From assembly GCA_003550275.1 (NCBI GenBank), contig QXCW01000002.1:2120001-2184000 (forward strand): a DNA stretch of 64,000 bases, written 5' to 3'. Shown here in pieces: positions 17,896 to 27,900 of the stretch (within the stretch, counting starts at the first letter, position 1; the number at the start of each line of letters is the position of its first letter). Below the pieces are notes generated by a model that made no database searches, was not told the DNA's origin, and saw only the letters and a list, made by a program, of their open reading frames with translations. The translations under genes were made by a program, and so were the position numbers. Source of the stretch: Flavobacteriaceae bacterium MAR_2010_72. Its GTDB lineage: Bacteria > Bacteroidota > Bacteroidia > Flavobacteriales > Flavobacteriaceae.

Positions 17896-18483
17896 ATGAA
17901 AAAATTGATTTTTAGCACTGTATTCATTGCTGTTTTCAGCTTTACGGCATTAGCACAAGACGGTACAGGTTTTGGTATCAAAGGCGGTTTAAATTATAAC
18001 GCGAATGGCGATTATTTTGAATCTATTGGCGACAATGCACAACATCCCGATCGAAATGTTGGATACCATTTAGGTGTATTCGGAAAATTTGGAGACCGAT
18101 TCTATTTTAGACCAGAACTCGTTTATACAAGTACCAAAAGTGAATACAACAGTGACGATTTTAAAATGAAAAAATTGGATGCTCCAATGTTGATAGGCAT
18201 CAAAGTATTAGGCCCTATTAATGTGTTTGGAGGTCCCGCATTTCAATATATTTTAGATACTGAATTTGATGGTGTTACCATAAATGATGTTGAGAACGAA
18301 TTTACAGTTGGCCTTAATTTTGGTATCGGACTAGATCTCAATAAAGTCGGCATCGACTTGCGTTATGAGCGTGGGTTTAATAATAATGAAGCAACCTTTA
18401 TTAACAATAATTTTGGTGGAGCATCCAGCAGGATTGACACTAGACCAGATCAACTTATTTTGAGTTTGTCTTTAAAATTGTAA
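17896..18483 (+). CDS. Outer-membrane beta-barrel protein (PorT/OMP_b-brl_2-like)
   Basis: A 195-aa exported protein. A signal peptide (MKKLIFSTVFIAVFSFTALAQ) is followed by alternating amphipathic strands (FGIKGGLNYN, FYFRPELVYTST, PMLIGIKVLGPINVFGGPAFQYIL, VGLNFGIGLDLNKVGIDLRYERGF), ending LILSLSLKL. It looks like a small eight-stranded outer-membrane barrel of the family that includes PorT. No specific ligand or function can be inferred. It is 54 bp from the transketolase gene and followed by a terminator. Confidence 0.85.
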   Translation: MKKLIFSTVFIAVFSFTALAQDGTGFGIKGGLNYNANGDYFESIGDNAQHPDRNVGYHLGVFGKFGDRFYFRPELVYTSTKSEYNSDDFKMKKLDAPMLIGIKVLGPINVFGGPAFQYILDTEFDGVTINDVENEFTVGLNFGIGLDLNKVGIDLRYERGFNNNEATFINNNFGGASSRIDTRPDQLILSLSLKL

Positions 18484-18502
18484 AAATTTAATTATATAAA
18501 AA

Positions 18503-18535
18503 TTAAAAGCCCAACTTCTGTTGGGCTTTTTTTTT
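18503..18535 (+). terminator. Rho-independent terminator
   Basis: AAAAGCCCAAC-TTCT-GTTGGGCTTTT, a perfect stem followed by a run of T. Ends the beta-barrel gene transcript and isolates it from the surface-protein block that follows. Confidence 0.88.
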
Positions 18536-18646
18536 AAGTAGTTGATAACTTGTTAATACTCTAGAACTTATTATCCCTAATTATAGAACTTAAATTATTA
18601 ATTTTCAAAAGCTATTATAATCCATTCTTTATTTAAAACTTTTTTG

Positions 18647-21600
18647 ATGATTTTAAAATTACCAACCAAATTCAAGGCTTCATCTTTATTTTTTTTAGTC
18701 TTACTTTTTTTTAGTCTTTATTCCTTCTCCCAAGGCACATTGGAAGTTACTGGAAATGGCAATATTATTATTAATGGTTCTTCAGCACCAAACCTAGCGA
18801 ACCTGACAGATTTTGGAAATGTTGAAACAGGCTCAAATAAAAATAATGTATTTACATTAGATAATATTGAAGGAGGTGGAAGTCCTAATAAGCGATTGAA
18901 TAATATTAATATTTCTATTAATGGCTCAAGTGATTTTAATCCTTCAACTTCTAATTTGGGCAGTTTAAAAGGTAATGAAACTCCTCTTAACCACTTAATT
19001 TCATTCACCCCAACCTCTAGTGGTTTAAAAACAGCAACGGTTACAATTACTTTTACAAATGGCACCAATTCACCATATACGTTTGTAGTTCAGGGTATTG
19101 GTTTTGATCCACAACCTGAAATTAATGTAACTGGGCTGGGGAATACGATTGCCGACGGCGATACTACCCCCAGTGCGGCAGACGATACGTCGTTTGGTTC
19201 CGTTCCAGTAGGGTCATTGACTAATCATTTTTTCACCATATCAAATGTTGGAAATGCGTCAACCAACCTAATTGTCAGCAATAATGGGTCTGGCATTGCA
19301 GTTTCAGGAGGATCAGGATACTTTAGTGTGAATTCAGAGCCTGTTCAAAATAGTATTATCACAGGCGGAAATAGCCTTACGTTTTCGATCGATTTTAATC
19401 CATTAACTGTCGGAACACATACAGCAAACATTAGTATTGATAATAATGATAGCAATGAAAATCCGTACAACTTTACCATTTCTGGAACTGCCTTTATTCC
19501 TAAGCCTGAAATACAAGTAACAGGAAATGGAACCGAAATTGTTGATGGAGATACAACTCCATCTTCTAATGATGATACGGATTTTGGAAGTGTAAATACG
19601 GGCTCACAACTTTCCAAAACATTTACCATTAACAATACTGGAAATGAATTACTCAATATTTCTGATATTTCATTATCAAATTTAGTTGACTTTTCATTGA
19701 CTGGCGCACCTTACAGCACTCCAGTTGCAGCAGGATTTAGTACCACATTTACAGTAACATATGCGGCGACAACACTTGGCACTCAATCTTCAAACGTGAC
19801 CATATTAAATGATGATTCAAATGAAAATCCATATACATTTACTGTTCAAGGTACCGCTGCCGATGTAAGTTACACGCCTGTAACCAGTGGTCCAGATTGG
19901 ACGGTTACCAACCTGACTCCAAATTTTGAATTGAATAATCCGAACACTATAATATATGGTCCTGATAATTACTTATGGATTACGGAGCGTGTTGGTAAAA
20001 AAGTTGTTAAAATAGATCCAGTGGCCGGAGGTTCAAAGTCAGTTATGTTAGATCTTTCAGGTGTGGTTTATCAAACCGGAGGACAAGATGGTTTGATGGG
20101 CATGGCGGTACATCCTGATTTATATACTGATATTAACACTTCAAATAATTATGTGTATTTGGCATATACCTATAATTCAAGTGGTCGGAAATTAAGAATT
20201 GCCCGCTTCACTTATAATGTTTCAACAGGAACTCTTAATAGTGGTAGTTCAACAACTATTCTAGAAGGATTTGAGGCCAGTAATGATCATAATTCTGGGA
20301 AACTTCAAATAGGCCCTGATATGAAATTATACTATACTGCTGGTGATCAGGGCTACAATCAGTTTGCTAATGCCTGTTTGGAAATTCGAGCACAATACCT
20401 TCCAACAAGCGGAGGGCAAACTACTTCAACAGGAGACAAATCCGAATATAAAGGAAAGATATTGAGAATGAATCTCGACGGAAGCATTCCTTTAGACAAC
20501 CCTTCTCTGGGTGGTTTTAAAACCCATATTTATACTTATGGCCATAGAAACCCACAAGGCTTGGTTTTTGGATCTGACGGAAAATTATATTCTTCTGAAC
20601 ATGGCCCTAAAGTAGACGATGAGTTAAATCTGATTATTGCAGGAAAAAATTATGGCTGGCCCAATATTGCTGGGTATTATGACAATCAAGCTTATGCCTA
20701 CTGCAATTGGTCAAGTTCTCCAACCTGTAACTCCAATAATTTTAGTGACCATAATTGTCCAAGCGATATAACTCCAATAGCTGAATTTGATCCAATAAAT
20801 AACACCATACTATCAAATTTTCAACCACCTATTGGTACTTATAATAGTACTGTAAGCACTAATCCTTCAGGTGGGTTTTTAGAGTGGCCAACAGTGGCTC
20901 CAGCGAGTTTGGCAATTTATGAGGCTGGGCTTATTCCTAATTGGGGCAAATCTTTACTGATCCCTACCCTTAAACGAGGTACTATTTTTAGAGCAAAATT
21001 AAATGCAACAGGTGATGGACTTGAAAGTCAAACTTATGAAGAATTTCACTCCTCAAATGATCGTTATAGAGATGTGGCTGTTGGGCCTGACGGCATTACT
21101 TTTTATGTGATAACCGATTCAAGCGGTAGCACATCTGGGCCTTCCGGAACAAACCCACAATCCTTGCAAAATCCTGGAGTGGTTATGAGAATTCAATACA
21201 AATGTTTAATTGGAGCTTCATGTGATGATGGTAATGATTGTACGATTAACGACGTTTACGATTCGTTTTGTAATTGCGTTGGTGAACTTCAACCCGATAC
21301 TGATAATGATGGTGTTTGTGACCCTTTAGATCAATGCCCTAGTTTTGATGATACTTTAATAGGTACTGCTTGTGATGATGGAGATGATTGTACCATTAAT
21401 GATGTATATACTGAAGCCTGTGATTGCGTAGGTACCTATACTGATAGTGATGGTGATGGTGTGTGCGACGCCGATGATATTTGTCCTGGGTTTGATGATA
21501 CTATTGACGAAAATATGAACGGAATTCCTGATGGATGTGAAACTGTTTGTGAACCCTTTACCAGTGTATTTTTAGTTAATCCTTTAACACATTTGGGTTC

Positions 21601-22207
21601 TGGTACAAGTAACACAGCCTTGAATTTACCTACTAACAGTCAAGATATCTCATTCACAATTAATGGAATTGACCAAGTTACTGGAGGAAAACCAACTAAC
21701 AGATATATTGACCTTGTAAGTGTTTCATATGTAGACGGAAATAATATCACACAATCAGCAGGCACGTTTAGTGGAGCGAATGCAAGTTCAGCAAACATAA
21801 GCATAACCGGAATCGTAAAAGCAATTACGGTCAATCTCTCTGATGCCTACGATGGGAATGCAGGTGTCACCCTTGACGTGAATCTAGGAATTATATCCTA
21901 TTGTGTGTTAAGCAGTCCGCCATCTTCAAGTTCTAGGAGTAGCAAGGTAGCATCTTCTTCATTTGGTGACGAATTTAGAATTTATCCTAATCCCGTTTCA
22001 ACTGAATTAATTGTGGAACGAGTCAGTTCAAAATCAAAAGTTAATATTTCGATGTTCAGTATTACAGGTCAATTGATGACACAAATTGAAATGCAGAACA
22101 ATAGACATATTATTCACGTTGATAATTTTGCAGGTGGATTATATTTATTACGATTAACAGACGAAAATGGTTCGGTTATTAAAACCGAACGCATCTTCAT
22201 TAAATAA
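18647..22207 (+). CDS. T9SS surface protein: anchor-D repeats plus glucose/sorbosone dehydrogenase-like domain
   Basis: 1186 aa. The frame opens with TTG at 18644 directly before this ATG. After a signal peptide ending FSQ (about residue 29) come three choice-of-anchor-D (Ig-like) repeats (about 30-150, 155-280, 285-405), each with a TDFG(N/S)V core. A six-bladed PQQ-dependent sugar dehydrogenase-like domain follows (about 410-850; DHNSGKLQIGPD, YGHRNPQGLVFGSDG, SEHGPKVDDELN, GKNYGWPNIAGYYD). Next is a Cys/Asp-rich segment with two CDDG(N/D)DCTINDVY units and thrombospondin-3-like DSDGDGVCDADD calcium motifs (about 858-965), then an unassigned beta domain. The end is a type A T9SS sorting domain (IYPNPVSTELIVE...GGLYLLRLTD, last 75 aa). 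Probably secreted and surface-attached. Oxidation of a sugar or alcohol is inferred; PQQ dependence is unproven. Confidence 0.9.
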   Translation: MILKLPTKFKASSLFFLVLLFFSLYSFSQGTLEVTGNGNIIINGSSAPNLANLTDFGNVETGSNKNNVFTLDNIEGGGSPNKRLNNINISINGSSDFNPSTSNLGSLKGNETPLNHLISFTPTSSGLKTATVTITFTNGTNSPYTFVVQGIGFDPQPEINVTGLGNTIADGDTTPSAADDTSFGSVPVGSLTNHFFTISNVGNASTNLIVSNNGSGIAVSGGSGYFSVNSEPVQNSIITGGNSLTFSIDFNPLTVGTHTANISIDNNDSNENPYNFTISGTAFIPKPEIQVTGNGTEIVDGDTTPSSNDDTDFGSVNTGSQLSKTFTINNTGNELLNISDISLSNLVDFSLTGAPYSTPVAAGFSTTFTVTYAATTLGTQSSNVTILNDDSNENPYTFTVQGTAADVSYTPVTSGPDWTVTNLTPNFELNNPNTIIYGPDNYLWITERVGKKVVKIDPVAGGSKSVMLDLSGVVYQTGGQDGLMGMAVHPDLYTDINTSNNYVYLAYTYNSSGRKLRIARFTYNVSTGTLNSGSSTTILEGFEASNDHNSGKLQIGPDMKLYYTAGDQGYNQFANACLEIRAQYLPTSGGQTTSTGDKSEYKGKILRMNLDGSIPLDNPSLGGFKTHIYTYGHRNPQGLVFGSDGKLYSSEHGPKVDDELNLIIAGKNYGWPNIAGYYDNQAYAYCNWSSSPTCNSNNFSDHNCPSDITPIAEFDPINNTILSNFQPPIGTYNSTVSTNPSGGFLEWPTVAPASLAIYEAGLIPNWGKSLLIPTLKRGTIFRAKLNATGDGLESQTYEEFHSSNDRYRDVAVGPDGITFYVITDSSGSTSGPSGTNPQSLQNPGVVMRIQYKCLIGASCDDGNDCTINDVYDSFCNCVGELQPDTDNDGVCDPLDQCPSFDDTLIGTACDDGDDCTINDVYTEACDCVGTYTDSDGDGVCDADDICPGFDDTIDENMNGIPDGCETVCEPFTSVFLVNPLTHLGSGTSNTALNLPTNSQDISFTINGIDQVTGGKPTNRYIDLVSVSYVDGNNITQSAGTFSGANASSANISITGIVKAITVNLSDAYDGNAGVTLDVNLGIISYCVLSSPPSSSSRSSKVASSSFGDEFRIYPNPVSTELIVERVSSKSKVNISMFSITGQLMTQIEMQNNRHIIHVDNFAGGLYLLRLTDENGSVIKTERIFIK

Positions 22208-22216
22208 TCTATAAAT

Positions 22217-22251
22217 ACTATCGGGGCACTTAATAAAAGTACCTCGGTAGT
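22217..22251 (+). terminator. Long hairpin after first dehydrogenase gene
   Basis: ACTATCGGGGCACTT and AAGTACCTCGGTAGT pair over 15 positions with two G-U and one mismatch, around AATAA. No T-run follows. It may terminate weakly or protect the 3' end, and it separates the two paralogous genes. Confidence 0.5.
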
Positions 22252-22317
22252 TATTCAATAGCAAAACTGAAAATTCAATTAAAATTTAACTAGTTCTTTT
22301 AACACTCAAAACCTATT

Positions 22318-24792
22318 ATGGCTTTAAAATTACCTTCAATAATGACATCAAAATTTAATATCAACATTCTCATTTTTCTTTTAAGCGCAACTGTTTTAGC
22401 TCAAGGCACAATTGAAGTTACTGGAAATGGCAATTCTATATTAACCGGTTCAGCAAATTCTCCAGCCATAAACAATAATACAAACTTTGGTGATGTCGAG
22501 ATAGGTAGTAATAAGGCCAATACATTTGTTATCGACAATACAGCAACGGGCGGAAGTACTGGTAATCAACTTAATGGCATTACTATTGCAATAACAGGCT
22601 CTTCTGATTTTAGTCCAGCTAATTCCAATCTTGGTAATTTAAAAGGCAATGATATTCCAATAAATCATATCATTACATTTACACCAAGTTCATCTGGAAT
22701 TAAATCGGCAACTATATCCATAACCTTTACAAATGGTACCAATTCACCCTTCACATTTAGCGTTGAGGGAAATGGAGTTATACCAACTCCTGAAATTGAA
22801 ATTACTGATAGCGGAAACACAACCATAAATAGTGGTGGAAACTTTGATTTTGGGACTATTCCCCCAAACTCAATGTTATCAGAAACATTTTCCATTAAAA
22901 ATAGCTCCAGTGCAAGTACCACTTTAAACTTAACTGGAACACCTATAGTCCAAATTAGTGGTGCTAGCGAGTTTACAATTACCGCTCAACCTAGTGGGAC
23001 TTCAATTATAGGAGGGAACAGCTTAACATTTACGGTAAAATATAACCCTTTGGCTATAGGCGGTCCTCATTCAGCAACCCTTAGTATTGCGAATGATGAT
23101 CCCGATGGTTCAGAAAACCCATATATTGTAAATCTTCAGGGATTGTCGAATAATATTACCTATACACCAACAACCGATGGCCCAGATTGGACGGTTAGCA
23201 ATCTAACTCCAAATTTTACCTTAAACAACCCGAATACTATTATTTATGGTCCCGATAATTTCCTTTGGATTACTGAGCGTGTTGGTAAAAAAGTGGTAAA
23301 AGTAGATCCTGTTGCTGGAGGCGGTAAAAACACAATGCTCGATCTTTCAGGCGTTGTTTACCAAACTGGCGGCCAGGACGGTTTAATGGGAATGGCTATT
23401 CATCCAGATTTGTATGCCAATGTAACAACAACTACTAACAATTATGTGTATTTAGCATACACCTATAATTCTAGTGGAAGAAAATTGCGAATTGCCCGTT
23501 ATACTTATAATTACAATAGTGGCAATGGTTTTTTGGACAGTGGTAGTGCAGTAACTATTCTTGAAGGCTTTGATGCGAGTAACGACCATAATTCTGGCAA
23601 ACTCCAGATTGGACCCGATTTGAAACTATATTATACCGTTGGAGACCAAGGTGCAAATCAGTTTGCCAATGCCTGTAATGAAATTCGAGCCCAATATCTA
23701 CCAACAAGTGGAGGACAAACTTCTACCACAGGTGATAAATCTCAATACAAAGGCAAAATTTTACGAATAAACCTCGATGGAAGCATTCCAGTGGATAATC
23801 CAACACTTGGGGGGTTCCAAACCCATATTTATACCTACGGCCATAGAAACCCGCAAGGCTTGATCTTTGGGTCAGATGGTACTTTATACTCTTCAGAACA
23901 TGGTGCTAAAGTTGATGATGAATTGAATATTATTGTTGCAGGAAAAAATTATGGATGGCCCAATATTGCAGGATATTATGACAACCAAGCTTATGGATAT
24001 TGTAACTGGTCTAGTTCTGGGGTATGTGGCTCAACCACCTTTAGCGATCACAATTGCCCACCAGATGTGACTCCTATTCAGGAGTTTGACCCTTTAAACG
24101 ATTCAATGCTCTCAAATTTTCAAGAGCCCATAGGGACTTACAATAGTACAGTAAGTTCTGATCCTTCTGGAGGTTTTTTAACTTGGCCTACTGTAGCTCC
24201 TTCTAGTTTAGCTATTTATGAGGCAGGACTTATTCCAGATTGGGATAAATCCCTCTTGATTCCAACATTAAAACGTGGTACTATTTTCAGGGCAAAATTA
24301 AATGTATCCAATGATGGTTTGGAAAATCAAATTTACGAAGAGTTCCATTCTTCCAACGACCGATATAGAGATGTTGCTATGGATCCAGATGGTATCACGA
24401 TATATGCCATTACCGATTCCAGTGGAAGTACCTCTGGTCCTTCCGGAACCTCCCCACAAACTTTAGTTAATCCAGGTGTAATCATGAAAATTCAATATGT
24501 TGGAGTAACTTTAAATACAAATGCTATTGAATCACCCATATTTACATTTAATTTAGTGCCCAACCCAACTTCCAATAGTTTTAAAATAAAATTCAGTTCT
24601 AATTTAAATGATGTGTCTTCGTTAAATGTCGAGATTATTGATATTCAAGGACGACTAGTAAAACAAGTAACCGCGATATCAAATGACCAACTCATTGATA
24701 CATCAACACTCAACAATGGATTGTATTTTGTAAAAATCCAAAATGCCAATCAAAAACATATTGGCGTTAAAAAGCTGGTTATAAAGCACTAA
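22318..24792 (+). CDS. Paralogous T9SS surface sugar dehydrogenase-like protein
   Basis: A shorter paralog (824 aa) of the gene just upstream. An ATG at 22342 (MTSKFNINILIFLL) gives a more typical signal peptide ending LAQ and may be the true start. Two anchor-D repeats (about 25-150, 155-278) are followed by the same glucose/sorbosone dehydrogenase-like domain (about 284-730), nearly line by line: DHNSGKLQIGPDLKLYYT, YGHRNPQGLIFGSDG, SEHGAKVDDELN, GKNYGWPNIAGYYD. It lacks the third repeat, the Cys-rich thrombospondin-3 part and the extra beta domain. It ends in a type A T9SS sorting domain (LVPNPTSNSFKIKF...NGLYFVKIQN). The adjacent position and shared architecture point to tandem duplication with domain loss or gain. 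Confidence 0.9.
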   Translation: MALKLPSIMTSKFNINILIFLLSATVLAQGTIEVTGNGNSILTGSANSPAINNNTNFGDVEIGSNKANTFVIDNTATGGSTGNQLNGITIAITGSSDFSPANSNLGNLKGNDIPINHIITFTPSSSGIKSATISITFTNGTNSPFTFSVEGNGVIPTPEIEITDSGNTTINSGGNFDFGTIPPNSMLSETFSIKNSSSASTTLNLTGTPIVQISGASEFTITAQPSGTSIIGGNSLTFTVKYNPLAIGGPHSATLSIANDDPDGSENPYIVNLQGLSNNITYTPTTDGPDWTVSNLTPNFTLNNPNTIIYGPDNFLWITERVGKKVVKVDPVAGGGKNTMLDLSGVVYQTGGQDGLMGMAIHPDLYANVTTTTNNYVYLAYTYNSSGRKLRIARYTYNYNSGNGFLDSGSAVTILEGFDASNDHNSGKLQIGPDLKLYYTVGDQGANQFANACNEIRAQYLPTSGGQTSTTGDKSQYKGKILRINLDGSIPVDNPTLGGFQTHIYTYGHRNPQGLIFGSDGTLYSSEHGAKVDDELNIIVAGKNYGWPNIAGYYDNQAYGYCNWSSSGVCGSTTFSDHNCPPDVTPIQEFDPLNDSMLSNFQEPIGTYNSTVSSDPSGGFLTWPTVAPSSLAIYEAGLIPDWDKSLLIPTLKRGTIFRAKLNVSNDGLENQIYEEFHSSNDRYRDVAMDPDGITIYAITDSSGSTSGPSGTSPQTLVNPGVIMKIQYVGVTLNTNAIESPIFTFNLVPNPTSNSFKIKFSSNLNDVSSLNVEIIDIQGRLVKQVTAISNDQLIDTSTLNNGLYFVKIQNANQKHIGVKKLVIKH

Positions 24793-24815
24793 TTCTTTAA
24801 AATAATTTCAACTTA

Positions 24816-24854
24816 AAACACCCTGATTTTTCATTAAAAAAATCAGGGTGTTTT
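24816..24854 (+). terminator. Rho-independent terminator
   Basis: AAAACACCCTGATTTTT pairs with AAAAATCAGGGTGTTTT around a short loop. A strong stem with T-rich 3' side, 24 bp after the second dehydrogenase gene. Confidence 0.85.
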
Positions 24855-24894
24855 CATATTAATTTAATTTTATTATTGCATTTCATCGATTATT

Positions 24895-24926
24895 TTTGCA
24901 TTTCATAGATATTTGATCTATGTTTG
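24895..24926 (+). promoter_or_regulatory. Promoter P1 for giant LamG gene
   Basis: TTTG (24895-24898), a 20-bp gap, then TATGTTTG (24919-24926): one of the two most complete Bacteroidota -33/-7 promoters in the window. Its -7 box contains the ATG that opens the long frame at 24920, so translation must start further down. About 60 bp around it is visibly repeated at 30436-30499 (P2). Confidence 0.7.
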
Positions 24927-24976
24927 TCTTGCTATTATTAAAAAAGATTCCCTCAATCTACATGATTAAACCGCTT

Positions 24977-27900
24977 ATGAAAAATTTTACTCTAAGAATT
25001 CTTGGGCTTTTTCTGTTGCTTTTTACAAATTATATATTCTCCCAAGAAATCGAAGTACACGGCAATGCTGTTGTTATTGCTGATAATGACATGACACCTT
25101 CAACAGCAGACTTTACCGATTTCGGCAATACCACTGCAAGAACATTTACAATCACAAATGTTCAAGGAGGTGCGCCAACGACCCTAAATGTATTGACTAT
25201 TTCATCAACGAATTCAGTAGATTTTACCATAACCACTAACCCTGCCCCGATAGGATTAGGAAAAAATGGTTCCACAACGTTTACAGTAACCCTTAACACC
25301 ATAACTGCCGGGACATATAATTCAAACGTTGTTATAACTAGTAGTAATGCCAGTAATGATGGCCCAGACAATGCCTGGACATTTGCCATTAGAGCTGTTA
25401 GGACTCCTGAGATAAACATCCAAGGTAACGCTAATACTATTGTTGATGGCGATATAACACCAACAACAACCGATAATACTGATTTTGGTTCCACGTTTGT
25501 AGGAACTCCAGTAACCAAAACCTTTACCATTCAAAACACAGGTAATACTGCATTAAGCTTAACAGGGTTATCACCTTATGTGGCCATTTCGGGAGCTAAT
25601 GCTGCCGATTTTTCGGTTACGGTGATACCATCTTCTTCTATAGCGGCATCAGGAAGCACAACTTTTAACATTCGCTTCAATCCTGCATCTGCCGGAGTAA
25701 AGAATGCCACATTGTCTATTGCCAATAACGATAGTGACGAAAACCCTTATGACTTTAGTATAAGGGGTACAGCTGTTACACCTTCTCCCGAAATCAAAAT
25801 CATGGGAGGTACAGTTTTAACTGAAATTGTTGATGGCGATACCACTCCAGATAATATAGATGGTACAGATTATGGCTCCATTAGTGTAGGAACTACACTT
25901 CAAAGAACTTTTACCATTGATAATACAGCCGGGACAGGGGCCTTGAATATTTCAAGCATTACCTTATCAAATACAACCGACTTTGCCATCACAGGAACGG
26001 CATATAGCACTCCTGTGAGTGCTGGAGGAACCACCACTTTTAGTATTACATATACCGCTGCTCTGGGCTCACAAACTTGTACGGTAACGGTCAATAATGA
26101 TGACACTAATGAGGGTGTTTACGATTTTGTGATTCAAGGAACAGGTGTACAACTTTTCTATGATAGTGATAACGACGGAATTTTTGACAATATTGATATT
26201 GATGATGATAACGATGGTATCCTTGACTCCGAAGAAGAATCAAATTGTAATACCTCACCCATATCGTATGCTGTGAACTATAAATTTTTAGAAGAAACCT
26301 TTGGAACCGGAAACAGAACAACCATTAACACGTCCTATGATGCAACAACATCCTACTGTTACGAAAATGGTACCGTAGGAACAAATACTGGTAGCTGTCC
26401 TTCGTTAAGTTCAATCGACTTAAATGATGGAGAATATACAGTGTATCATAAAGCTGCTAATGGCGATGGAACAAATCAAACCCCTAATAACGAAGTGGCG
26501 AGTTGGGCAGATGCCTATTGGTACACTGGTGGAGACCATACTGGTGACACTAATGGTCGTATGGCCATGTTCAATGCTTCTTATGATCCTGGTATATTCT
26601 ATACTGCACATATTACAGGAGCATTACCTAATGTCCCTATTACCTATAGTTTTTGGGTAATTAATTTAGACCGATCAGATGCCCCAGGAATTAGTACACG
26701 ATTAAGGCCCGATATTCGTGTCGAGTTTCAAGATATGAGCAGCAATGTATTGGCCTCAATAACCACAGGACCAATTGCTCCAACCACAGCTGGAAATGCT
26801 GCTGGGGATTGGTATCAATTTACTGCTAACCTTAATTTGGGTGTCAACGAATTCCAAGTAATATTTATCAATAACGAAACTGGTGGTTTAGGAAATGACT
26901 TGGCACTGGATGATATTGAAATAAAGCAAACCCTATGCGATTTTGATAACGATGGCATTGCTGATATATTTGATTTAGATGACGACAATGACGGTATACC
27001 AGATATTGTAGAGGCTGGTCTAGGGCATTTGAGCAATGGTACTGGTAAAATGGATGTAGCATGGGTTGATGCCAATGGAAATGGTATGCATGATAGTGCT
27101 GAAGGTCATACACCCTTGGATTCTGATGGTGATGGCGTGCCTAATTACCATGATCTCGATAGTGATAATGATAGTATTTTTGATGTAGATGAATCGGGTT
27201 CAGGAAATTCTGGCGATCCAAATTTTCAAAATGGAGATGGTGATATCAACGGTGATGGCGTTGGTGACGGGATAGATTCTGAAGCATTTAGAGAAAAAGA
27301 CGTTTATGGTAACGGCATACCCGAATACTTCGGTGATGGTATTTTGGATATTTATGATTTTCATAGTGTTGCAAACACCTATACTGATGCATATGGTAAT
27401 AATAGTCAAGGAACAGTTACAGGCACTGTATATTATGTCAAGGATACTGATGGGGACGGAATTCCAGATTACATTGATACCATGTCTAATGGAACCACAT
27501 ACGATATTGCAGGCACCTTATATGCAAGTTTAGATGCCAATAATGATGGTGTTATAGATGACACTACAGATACTGATGGCGATGGTATTGTTGACTTGTT
27601 TGACACTAATGATAATCTTTTTGGTTCGCCTAGAGATTTAGAAAGGAAACTTCATTTATTTTTTGATGGACGAAATGACTATGCCGATGACACCAATGTG
27701 ATCAATGCTTGGGGAGAAGGCACCTTAATGTCTTGGATAAAAATTGATCCTACGGCAACAGGAATTCAAATTATCACTGGTCAAAATGGATTTTACTTAC
27801 AATTAAATTCTGATAAAAGTATTACGGCATATGCCAACGGTTATACACTTTCTAATGGAGCTGCATTAACAACTGGCCAATGGTTACATGTGGGAGCAAC

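Noticed and set aside
18718-19656. Long minus-strand reading frames inside the giant surface-protein genes
   Set aside because: They are shadows of Thr/Ser/Asn-rich repetitive coding sequence, without family features.
24920-24976. Start of the giant LamG protein at ATG 24920
   Set aside because: That ATG lies inside the TATGTTTG promoter box, and the encoded leader before MKNFTLRILGL is not needed for a signal peptide. The start at 24977 (or 24962) fits better.
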